Origin: Chara braunii
Lineage: Eukaryota; Streptophyta; Charophyceae; Charales; Characeae
Reading direction: 5' to 3'
DNA length: 38,221 nt
NCBI GenBank assembly: GCA_003427395.1
Contig: BFEA01000109.1
Location: 2,144,569-2,182,789 of the forward strand
The translations under genes were made by a program, and so were the position numbers. Within the stretch, counting starts at the first letter, position 1; every line of letters begins with the position of its first letter. This document shows, in pieces, positions 29,441 through 38,221 of this stretch. Below the pieces are notes generated by a model. That model did not search any database, was not told where the DNA came from, and worked only from the letters and a program-made list of their open reading frames with translations.

Positions 29441-30043
29441 TGCTTATCCTGGTTGCATTTTGTCGTTTACAGGCCATTGCTATTTTGGGAATGTTGTCGA
29501 CTTGTTTAGAGGGCATGGGCATCGTTAGGTACATTGGTTGAGTGCGGTTGTGATACGTTAACCTCACGCCGCACAGAGTGTCCTGTGCCAGTGGAAACAC
29601 CAATCAGAGTAGGTGGGGCGTGGCCAAAGATTTTGGGCAGAGAAGTTGAACCGCCGTGATGAAACTGGGATTCTCGCTCCCGTCCCAAGGTTATTCCCGA
29701 AGGTTTAGAAATTAAGAGAGACAAAGACAAAATCAAGAGTGGGCATCAAAGAGACAGGCATATTTATAAAAAACCCACTCTTTCAACAGGGACAATCCAG
29801 CAGAAAGGCTAAGTATACGAAAAAAACAAAATGATGCAGGGACATGCATAAATCGCCTCAAAATTGGCCCCACCTTCGTGGAGGCCAAGGAGCACAAGGA
29901 AAGGACAGGACTCTGACAGGTCGGGGTTAGTCTCTGCAGTCGGACCTCGGCCTAATGCTGGTAGATCTGTCAGCCTCCTCGCTATTGGACGACGGAGGAT
30001 GAGGAGGTACCAAGACTCGAAAGTTCCCAGGAAGGGCACTCAC
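29441..30043. other. No firm gene; possible further exon sequence of the candidate gene
   Basis: On the minus strand, sequence after 30044 starts GTGAGT and later offers GACTAAC...CTGTCAG near 29918-29935 with an open stretch behind it, which could be the next intron and exon. I cannot support it by any family match. Confidence 0.25.
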
Positions 30044-30127
30044 ATAGCGGGTGTGTTCCGACAGCCTCGGCACCCCCTGGTACTCCACCACCGACTTGAA
30101 GTGTCGCACGAGCACGAACTTCCGATC
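30044..30127 (-). CDS. Candidate exon b of an unidentified spliced gene
   Basis: 84 nt (28 codons, no stop) lie on the minus strand between CACTGGTGCAG|GAT and CGCTAT|GTGAGT, a strong donor. The reading frame is GC-rich at third positions ('DRKFVLVRHFKSVVEY', then 'GVPRLSEHTRY'). Paired with exon a it keeps frame. I do not recognise the protein. It could be a host gene piece or part of an intron-bearing transposon. The evidence is splice sites, openness and base composition only. Confidence 0.35.
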
Positions 30128-30250
30128 CTGCACCAGTGGCAGTTAAACAGGGGGTTCCACATGGCATGCGCAGCCGACCAGGGAAGCACCGTAAGATTAG
30201 TGTAGGGAACGGTTAGTTGGGGAGAATCGCAAATGTCAATCAAAACAAAC

Positions 30251-30399
30251 CTTTCCCCATAAAATGTGGCAAGCCTTCGACGGGTTGTAGACATGAACCC
30301 GATCGGTCCACAATAGCAACCTTTGAATATCCACATCGCAATAGACTCCGTCTTCGTCGGCGACCGGGAACTCCGAGAGGCTGCTATGGCGCGTCGACA
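30251..30399 (-). CDS. Candidate exon a of an unidentified spliced gene
   Basis: 149 nt, starting after GACCTTAG (acceptor) and ending TGGGGAAAG|GTTTGT. It reads two bases plus 49 codons without a stop: 'LSEFPVADEDGVYCDVD', 'LLLWTDRVHVYNPSKACHIL'. The 123-bp gap to exon b starts GT, ends CAG and contains CCAACTAACC as a branch-point-like sequence. Joining a to b keeps one frame of 77 codons. No family is recognised and neither a start exon nor a stop was located. An alternative is a chance pair of open segments in transposon remains. Confidence 0.35.
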
Positions 30400-31981
30400 C
30401 TAAGGTCAAACACGGGTAATTGCCCATGTTAACACTCAAGACAAGTGAACCTTGACTCCATACAACTCTAGCTCAGATCCATGTTCCCTTGTCTAGAACG
30501 CAATCTGAATTTGTGATTAAACCATTGCAATGATGCAAAGACACAGACAAAACAACATCAATACAAGCGCCACACGTGCACGACCACCATGTTCAAATCT
30601 CAAGGCGTGCTCCGGCCTAGCCACAAGGCCCTACTCCTGGGTGCACCCTTGTCTCCACCAGCGCTCAATCTCCTCAACTACCACCTACCGATGCTAACAC
30701 TAAGCTTACCCCAGGCCATCACTTTGCTCATCCCTTGGCACTTCAAGCCTTCTAGCCGCTGCAACATTCGTGCATAGCTCACGCAACATTGCAGTCGAGA
30801 TAAAAAAGGAGGAAAGGAGAGAATTGCCCAAATTTATAGCAAAACAGGCGGCGAGGCATCAACTTGAAATGCGAGGGAGCAAAGAGAGATAGAAGGGCGG
30901 GGAGAGGAAAGGATCATCAAGAGAGAGGGAAAGTCATGAAAGGACGAGCGGAATGAAGAAGGGAGGATGAAAATTTTTTTCACACAATCGAAGTGGTTAT
31001 CCAAGCCACACATGTAAGTCCACTCTCACGGCTTGATCCGACTGCCTCCACTCACAACCAATCAACCTCGTTGGAGGCTCGTTGGAGGGGAAGGGATGAA
31101 TACGAAGAGATACATGCAAACAGAGTAGCAAGCAAGAAAAGAAGTTGGTTCGTATGCCAAACCGGGAACCTAGCTTGCATAACTTGCAAAAATGAAAATT
31201 GGCTTTCACGCATGAATTGCAAGAAAAAAATCAAAGTGTAATAACTATCGAAATTCTAACTATTTCTTTGAAAGTTCCCACACGGTTGCAACTGGACCGA
31301 GGAAACCTAAATTCCCAAAAAGGCGACGACATTTGCAAGAAACACAGACTTTTGTATTCACAAAAGTTGAACCTGACCCCCTTCCATCCATCGACCATTA
31401 AGATTCGCCCGTGGCTTGCTAGGGGTTCAAACCCTAAAGGTAGGCAAAGTCGTGCGCTATAGTACAAAACTTAGCTTATTACCCTGTTATCAGCATGACA
31501 CCGACCAGTCAAGCAAAAGGTGACTTGAAGGGTGGGCGACTGCTGGCACATTTTGGAGGTTATTCGATGTCAGTTGTGGGTGGTGCCTGACCTTTCTCAT
31601 CCTATTTGAGAAAAAGAGGGGGATCGATGAAATGGTCCTTGAAAAATAGGTGTTTTTTGTTTGTCTTTTCATTTAGGACTGGTTTGAAGGGCATTGTGAT
31701 GTTTTTTGAAGTAGCTTGAAGGGCGTCGTTGTATCATTCACCAACAAATGCACTACGACTATGTATCTTTTGGTGTTCTACTATGAGTTTGATGTCACGT
31801 ATCTTAAAATGTTTTACCATAACATTTATACATAATCATCATTTTAGAAAATTGGTGACTAATGTGGTGAAGGTCGGAGCCTCAATAGAGGGTGTCTCTT
31901 CTCCATTCATTTACCAAACTAATTTTCCAAACAAAATGGTAATGAATCTCCTGATAGTATTACAAGACCGAACATTTGCGG
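30400..31981. other. No gene supported
   Basis: Several 60-130-codon open frames overlap on both strands without domains. 30800-30960 is purine-rich (GAGAGA, GGAAAGGA). The sequence looks unique rather than repetitive, apart from short A runs. Confidence 0.35.
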
Positions 31982-32344
31982 AAGGGGGGGGGGGGGTCTG
32001 GGTCCCCTTGAATGTTCGGCCTGTTGGCCGAATGTTGGGACCCCAACGACCTACTATCTTGGGGCCCGCCAACCCCGATTTGGAGTTTTTTTTTTTTTAT
32101 GGGTTTTTCTGCTTATAAAGTTTATACCTATCAAATTTCATCTTATTTTACTGGAAAAAAAAAAAAAAAAAAAAAAAAGTACCATAAGGGTGATCAATTA
32201 ATTTGCGAACCCCTCCATTTTTCTATATATTTTTTTCCCATTTTTCACCCTCCCTTAGAAAATCAAAGTTATCAGTCAATAAATCATCCAATCAACAAAT
32301 CAATCAATCAATTACTTTCACATGCGCGCGCAGGGCACATGTGC

Positions 32345-32347
<3 letters not shown>
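31982..32347. other. No gene; homopolymer tracts
   Basis: A G11-type run at 31985-31996, T-rich 32085-32098, A23 at 32156-32178, and an ATCA/CAAT-type tract at 32272-32312. Confidence 0.6.
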
Positions 32348-32348
<1 letters not shown>

Positions 32349-32431
<83 letters not shown>

Positions 32432-32474
32432 GCTCTCTTATACACATCTAGATGTGTATAAGAGACAGCACACA

Positions 32475-32505
<31 letters not shown>

Positions 32506-32517
32506 GCGCACGCGCGC
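32349..32517. repeat. (AC)n(GC)n microsatellite interrupted by sequencing adapter
   Basis: AC 32349-32417 then GC 32418-32433, adapter 32434-32468, then AC 32469-32491 and GC 32491-32517. The same compound repeat appears on both sides of the adapter. Confidence 0.95.
32434..32468. other. Nextera mate-pair junction adapter (assembly contaminant)
   Basis: 32434-32449 is TCTCTTATACACATCT and 32450-32468 is AGATGTGTATAAGAGACAG. These are the two transposon mosaic ends joined tail to tail, as made by circularisation in Illumina Nextera mate-pair libraries. Only the outer three bases of the first end are missing. This is not biological sequence. Confidence 0.98.
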
Positions 32518-32530
32518 ATACACACGCACA

Positions 32531-33516
32531 CACACACGAAGTCAAACCCCAACTGTTTGATAGGATTGCAGGGTTGGTGTGAGTAAAGTCGACCACTTTT
32601 ATCAAGGATATCGCTTAATTTGGGCGACATGATGAATCCTTATCGATTAGTGAAATGGATCTGTGAAATGCATACGAACTATCAAAATCCAATCTCCACA
32701 GAAATTGGTGAAAGTCCGACGAAACAGTTTGGCAAAAGTGCTTGATGGCAGCATTACGAAATCAAACGTTCAGTGCAGAGATGCTCAACACATATGTTAT
32801 CGTACGATGCAGTACTGCTAAACAACTTTAAACCACTAATAACAAATCGTGGGTGGTAAACTTGAGGAACGTTGATTCGCATAAGAGTGGTAAAACTCCT
32901 CAGTGAAGTAATCATAAACTGTGAAGGTATATAACGTGTTCAAGCCCGCTGCCTATCAGGGGGTTCCTACTACAACATCACATTTCATCTCAGTTACACG
33001 CATTTAAAAAGTATTTTGATAGCATACGTCTACGAAGTCTTATCCCATTAAATAGTGATATCAAGTGCAAAGGTGCTTGACGAAGTGAAATGTCTTTCTT
33101 TATTTCTGTGTATGTGTGTGTGTGTATGTGTATGTCACATACAGACACATAGACATTCATACTTCCTCGATGTCTTTCATGACAAGTGTATCACAAGTGT
33201 GAGTATGTGTGTCTCTTTTAACAACCTTGTTCTCACGACCTATTCCATTTTTTTTTGGAGCAAAATGTGCATCTTCCTAAACGTGCATGAAAACTCACAA
33301 GCACACTCGCCTAGGCCCGCAAGGTCAGGGCGTGAGGTCGTGGATTCTCAAAGCCTCAAGACATGATCATGGTTTGTTGGTCATATGAGAAGGACATGTA
33401 GATTATACAATCATTAACAATGTTGCACACAACACACACAAATGTACTACGCACACACAGAGATACACGTGCGCACGCATGGTTTTTTATGTTTATCGAT
33501 AGATCGATGGTTAACA
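32531..33516. other. No gene supported
   Basis: AT-rich DNA with a short TG-rich tract at 33113-33140. The 103-codon frame at 33055 crosses this tract and shows no domain. Confidence 0.45.
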
Positions 33517-33519
33517 ATC

Positions 33520-33562
<43 letters not shown>

Positions 33563-33607
33563 GTTAATCAATCAATCAATCAAACAATTAATTCATCAAT
33601 CAATCAA
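33517..33607. repeat. (CAAT)n microsatellite
   Basis: CAAT units run from about 33520, with interruptions at GTTAAT and AACAATTAATTC. They are translated as Asn-Gln-Ser-Ile repeats in one frame. Confidence 0.93.
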
Positions 33608-34003
33608 GTAAGCAAGCAAGCTTCTCCTCACACTCCCACAAGTATGTTTGATAGAAAATTTGCCCCCCATCAAAAAAAAAAAAATTGTTGTTAGAAAAAT
33701 GTGGAGGGGGAAAAATATGCTTTCTACAATAAAATAAAGAAAAGCAAAAGAAACTTGGGAAAAAGAAGGAAATTTGGTGTTTGGCTAAACACAATGGAGA
33801 GTGGGGACGAACACTCGGTTGTTCAGACGAACACTGCCAAACGAACCCAAACGAGGATAACCTTGTCTTGTGGTATAATATGGAAAGACACACCACGCGC
33901 GACCGGATTGGAAAGGGGTTGATGCATTTGAATACTCCTTGCACTTTTTCAACCGTAGTGAAGAGAGTTCATTGGGCGAATCGGAAAGGGGTTCTAGCAG
34001 GAG

Positions 34004-34222
34004 GGAATTTAACGCTCATAAAGGTCCTTGCAAGCTTACTGTCTCGGGTAAAGCTTCTTTATATTTGTGTTTTAGATCTCCCCGATAATCTTTCGGGTTG
34101 CGCCTTCGCAGTAAAGGGGAATTAGACGCTCATAAAGCTCGTTGCAAGCTTGTTGCCTAGGGTAAAGCTCCTTCACACTGTTGCTTTAAATGTCCCTAAT
34201 GATCTTCCGAGCTTCACCTCCA
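34004..34222 (+). repeat. Diverged tandem duplication, period about 115 bp
   Basis: 34004-34108 and 34119-34222 both run GGAATTNARACGCTCATAAA..., CTTGCAAGCTT, GGGTAAAGCT, and TNTCCCNGATRATCTTNCG. They share roughly three quarters of positions by eye. Confidence 0.7.
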
Positions 34223-34917
34223 GGCTTTGTGTGGTATATCAATGTTGCTATCTCCAGGTTGTCGCCCTTTTCAAAAGAAGGGTAACTTTGCAAAATACCC
34301 TTGAAAGTTCACATGGGTGTTAAAATACCCCTACGAGATGTTGCAAAGAGTGGACTAATACCCCTGTGAAATTTCAAAAGTTTGTCCCTTGCCGACCCTA
34401 GTAGAAACGACTTATGCGTTAAAAAAATGAACCAACGTATTTTCTATTTTGGTTGCTACTGCGGGTCATTTAGCTCCAGCCTCCAGGAGCATGGTCCCAC
34501 TTGCAACGGGATAGATAGACAAGAGTTTGTGTGGAAGTTGAGTAACCCAAGTCCTTCCGTGCAATACTCATGATCCCACGATCAGTATTTTACATGTAAT
34601 ACCGAAAAAGGTAAGGAGATCTTTGTTTTTCTCCTTCTCTCCTTAACACTTGGCATGCTGGTGCAAAGGACATTTCCCGCCAAAATCTTTTCAATCCGTT
34701 GGGGGTATGCCGAATTTTAAAAAAGGGTGGGATCATACATAGGCTGAATGGATAAAAAATTGTCAGTGGTTTTTTTGCTATTGTGCAATTATCTTATTGG
34801 GTGGAACCCTCCTTACATCATGGAGTATATGAAGAGTGTCATGATCACTGCTGATAGAAGTCGAGTTTATTCCCGATAAATGTGGCAGTTACTTTGTTCA
34901 GTGTTGTTGCAACCACC

Positions 34918-34945
34918 ACCATCAGATCATTTGTGATCTGATGGT
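34918..34945. repeat. Perfect 12-bp hairpin with TTTG loop
   Basis: ACCATCAGATCA, TTTG, TGATCTGATGGT. It has no neighbouring gene or T-run that would give it a role. Confidence 0.7.
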
Positions 34946-35315
34946 TGGGAAACACTATGTCGTGATTTTCGGTGTGAGGTCTCTGTTTGTTTTTTTTTCC
35001 CCTTTTTCCTGTTTTCTCAGTTTAGAAATTCGTAACGAACCTATCAGACCGCTGCCACCCAGTCTCACACTGGATCGGCCATACTCTTATCCGAGTCCGA
35101 TTGCTAACGGACCACACTCTAATAGGCAGTGCCCCAAAACTCGTGACGTTAGAGAAAAATGGTTGGGAAACGTACCGATCGTTTTAATCTTTTGCATTGA
35201 CCCCTGCCAGAAGATTGTTGAGGCTGCGATACCCCTGTCAGGCACAAAGTGCGAACTTACAAGAGCCCATGACAGGATATTTCACAAACATAAAATTTCA
35301 TAGGGGGATTTCGTT

Positions 35316-35403
35316 TTACCCACATTGTTTATTGGTATTTTAGGAAATGCGTGAACTGTCACGACTATCTCTCATATTTCCCTAAAATAAAAGATGTGGG
35401 TTA
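35316..35403. repeat. Imperfect inverted repeat
   Basis: TTACCCACATTGTTTATTGG and TATTTTAGG (35316-35343) pair imperfectly with CCTAAAATA and AAGATGTGGGTTAA (about 35380-35403). It may be a small foldback element. Confidence 0.45.
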
Positions 35404-36082
35404 AGCGGAATAACCCTTGAAAAATCATGCCCTTGTATTTGAATCTTTGTAATCCATGTGTTTTAGGAGCGTCCACTAACTGTTAGACCACACCAAGCAT
35501 CGTGGCGCAGCCCGGGGCCGTGGCCCACGTGCCATTGAGTAACACAATTTTCGATCAATGTGCGACAGTGTGGGATATCTAGCAACCGTGCACAATGTGT
35601 GACAGGGACGACTTTGGTTTTCTCACTGGTTTCCCATTGCTATAGGGGCCCCGCGTCACGGTGAACTGGAGGGTTGGGAGGCGCGAACCAGTGTAGTGTA
35701 CCATGCATTATTTTTTATCGTAAAAGTTACGTGTCAGTGGACACAACCAAGAAGTGTTGGAATGCAGACCACATTTGGGGCATACGAAAATTTCTCTTTG
35801 TATGTAGAGTATCAAAACTTTATATATTATATTTGTCAAGTTCTTTTATTTATTTTTGTTCCTTATTTCTTTGTTTTTGTCTTTCTTTTTCGGTCTTACA
35901 AGTTTTTGCCATGCTTTTGATTAACTATCGCCAACATCGAAGATAGGTGGAGAATGGAGTGATCGAGGGTAGAAGGGGTGAAGAGCAGTCGAGGGCAGAG
36001 GTGTATGGGTTGTTCACGTTTGGTAGTCACAAGTGAGCGAAATGTGTCGCGCACGTGGGCACGCTGTGCAGCGGAGCATGTT

Positions 36083-37020
36083 GAACAAAGAGGATTTCAC
36101 AACATGTGCGAAAAGTGCATTACGACAAAGAGTGGGTTTGTGGACTTTTGCTGACGACGCAGGGATGCTCATCTGATCGACATGGCAGTTGTGTCCTCTT
36201 GGTTTTGATGCTTTTCGAGTTCGCTATTAACCATGGCCACCATCAACTAAGGTCATAGCCTCGAGGTGTGATTGTTGGATGTTTGTGTTGGTGATGATGT
36301 CCAAGTTTGTTCGAGTCGGTGATGATGTCTAAGTGTGGGAGGGCCCCCACGTTAGAGGATTCTATGTAACCGCCGTAAAAATTATCATGGTAGTTTTATA
36401 ATCGACCCGTTGCACAAAGAGGATTTCACGCCGTTTGGGAAAAATGCATGAGGAGAAACAACATGCTTGTTGACTTTTGTCTATGGTGCAGGGATGTTCG
36501 TCTACCAGCTGCAGGCTTCGGTGAAGAAGTACGACGGACAATCTCACAAAGCTTGTCATTAACAAGTTTGTTATCAACCGAGGTTGTCATGAAGCTAGGT
36601 CATAGCTTTGAGGTATCATTGCTGGATAGACCATGTTTTGTTTTTGGATATTGTTTTGAATATGGTGAAGTGTGGGGGCTTGTTGACTTTTATCGACGTC
36701 GAAAGGATATTCGTCTGACAACTTGAAGTTGCAGGCTCCGGTGAAGAAGCATGGTGCACAGCCTCAATTGAGGGCGTCATCAACCGAGGTCATAGCTTTG
36801 ATGCGTCATTGGCTTTGAATATGTCGACCCCCCATGTCCAAGATACGACTGTTGACTTCCGCTCACGGAGCAAGGATGTTTGTCCCACAAGCTGTAGGCT
36901 TTAGAGAAGAAGTATGGCGGATAGTAGCCTCATAGAGTTTGTCATTAACAAGTTCGTTGTTAGCTAAGGTTGGCATAAGCCAAGCCATGGTGTTGAGGTG
37001 TCATTGTTGGACTGATCATG
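36083..37020 (+). repeat. Four diverged tandem copies of a roughly 150-330-bp unit
   Basis: Units starting TGTTGACTTTTG / TGGACTTTTGCTG occur near 36141, 36469, 36681 and 36850. Each continues GCAGGGATGTTCGTCT-like, CTGCAGGCTTYGGTGAAGAAG, CATCAACCGAGGTCATAGC and GAGGTGTCATTGTTGGA. The first two are preceded by ACAAAGAGGATTTCAC. The 92-codon frame at 36448 is one unit read through and shows no domain. Confidence 0.75.
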
Positions 37021-37033
37021 CTTTGAGGAATCG

Positions 37034-37035
<2 letters not shown>

Positions 37036-37111
<76 letters not shown>
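37036..37111. repeat. (CT)n microsatellite
   Basis: About 75 bp of uninterrupted CT. Confidence 0.97.
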
Positions 37112-37114
<3 letters not shown>

Positions 37115-38138
37115 CTGTGTGTGTTCCCCGATAAATATGACGGTGGACGAGACAAAGACAAGGGGCTGTGAGGTAATGTTTTCTGCAGACGTGCGGTTTT
37201 CTACGCAAGGCTATTTCGGGGGATGAAATTGGTTGAGACGGGATGACCTGGTAAATTGCATGAATGCCCCTGTTTTTTTAATCTTTTTCAAACTTGAATG
37301 ATGGTTGGTCCGGTCCCACGACGGCTGATACTAGATCGCGCCTCAGCGAGCGTGACAAATAACTGTTTCCATAACTTCTTTCTTGTTCTGCTGTGGAAAA
37401 TCGAAATTTTAGCACGATTGTCGCGCAGGAAAATCGTTTTGAATTTTCAACTGATGTCGAGCCCCCGCGGGCTCCCGGACTTTGCTTCGTTTGGATTTTC
37501 TTTTGGCAATTAGGATTTAGATTAAGGAATTTGGTCGCATCTCAATCTCTGTTGCGCAACGCTTCCTGCTTGCACACGCTTGGCCGCATCAGGATCTGTG
37601 TTCTAACTTTTTCACGTCTTAATCTCGCATGTAACTATAATGTTTGTTTTGGCGGGCATGATTGCAATTGTAATCCTCTCGTTCTTGATATTTTTTGTGG
37701 CACCCCTGCACCCACATACTTCTCCCCCGTCTTATTGGCCTGAACGCTTGCATGACCAGATCGATGTGTGGAGCGTGGCTATGTCCCCCATGCCGCGGCC
37801 TGGCCATGTTGACGTAGGCACTTCCTTCCTCCCACCTAAACACAATCTCGAGTATCTCGCGCAAAATATGCATGCTATAAATTTCGCAAGCACGATTAAT
37901 TCACTCTCTAAACATTCCGGAGTTAGCGCGGTTGAGAGGATCGGCTAACGAGCTAGATTTTGATTTTGGAAGGTGAGTAGAGAGTTGGGCGATCCAACGA
38001 GCTGGTGCTGGGCATGCGGGGTTGACGTGGGGCCGTGACGGACTGTGGCACACGGACGAACCTGGCTGGCATGCTCGGACTAAGCGGGGTGACAACTCTG
38101 TGTAGGTGCGAGGAGACGGACTGCCACCCGCATCGGGG

Positions 38139-38142
<4 letters not shown>
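37112..38142. other. No gene supported
   Basis: Two overlapping 100-116-codon frames (37393-37743 and 37640-37948) have no recognised domain. The second starts with a hydrophobic stretch (about 20 residues), which alone is not enough to call a gene. TATAAAT occurs at 37877-37883. Confidence 0.35.

Positions 38143-38221
<79 letters not shown>
38143..38221. repeat. (GA)n microsatellite at the window end
   Basis: GA repeat running to the last base. Its full length is unknown. Confidence 0.97.

Larger units (their letters stand above)
34223..36082. other. No gene supported
   Basis: AT-rich DNA with a perfect 12-bp hairpin (34918-34945), an imperfect inverted repeat (35316-35403) and repeated 'ATACCCCT' phrases (34314, 34361, 35229). 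The open frames are short or low in complexity (a Phe-rich frame at 35674). Confidence 0.4.

Noticed and set aside
32012-32582. Open frames with His-Thr repeats and the SYTHLDVYKR peptide
   Set aside because: Microsatellite plus Nextera adapter translation, so not a protein.
33517-33607. CRISPR-like array in the CAAT repeat
   Set aside because: The repeat is a 4-bp microsatellite with no spacers, and the genome is eukaryotic.
37640-37948. A small membrane protein starting with a hydrophobic segment
   Set aside because: Only 102 codons, with no conserved pattern, splice evidence or family match.

Overview
The window looks like nuclear DNA of a streptophyte, green-lineage genome that is dense in repeats. 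A charophyte alga such as Chara is my best guess from the overall repeat style, but the sequence does not prove it. The evidence is a spliced, plant-type cytosolic NAD-malate dehydrogenase (MDH) gene, LTR retrotransposons primed by initiator tRNA-Met with a chromovirus-type pol, an L1-like LINE, tRNA-derived SINEs, long (CT)n/(AC)n microsatellites, and no compact gene clusters.

The one host gene I can support firmly is MDH on the minus strand. Exon 1 is at 27928-27967, exon 2 at 25132-25290 and exon 3 at 7887-8062. All three have GT/AG borders and agree in phase, and together they encode residues 1 to about 125 of a protein usually near 330 residues long. The rest must lie left of the window, because no exon 4 (the NPANTN region) was found. 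Intron 1 is 2,637 bp, intron 2 is 17,069 bp, and intron 3 is at least 7.9 kb. Most of the window (1-27967) is therefore the 5' part of one gene swollen by mobile elements.

Region by region: 1-4950 holds a decayed LINE ORF2 (endonuclease, reverse transcriptase, C-terminal zinc-binding region) on the plus strand, inside or beyond MDH intron 3. 4750-7880 holds SINE and LINE fragments, low-complexity DNA, and a 384-bp TIR element containing a 105-bp palindromic pogo/Emigrant-like MITE. Intron 2 (8063-25131) holds two tRNA-Asn-like SINE copies, a complete but dead Ty3/gypsy chromovirus-like element (10670-20636) with its own nested 1.2-kb TIR element, a truncated related element in the opposite orientation (20969-24140), and two SINEs. 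Intron 1 holds microsatellites, a SINE, and an assembly gap (27456-27471) beside a duplicated sequence.

Upstream of MDH (27968-28450) is a leader with a short uORF, a TATA-containing tandem duplication and a hairpin repeat. 28590-29440 is a SINE cluster. At 30044-30399 two GT/AG-bounded open segments on the minus strand may be exons of an unidentified gene. 31000-38221 has no gene I can support. It contains microsatellites, diverged tandem repeats, and a Nextera mate-pair junction adapter left in the assembly (32434-32468).

The pieces do not form a pathway. They are one housekeeping gene and its load of nested repeats. I see no defence system, CRISPR array or biosynthetic cluster.
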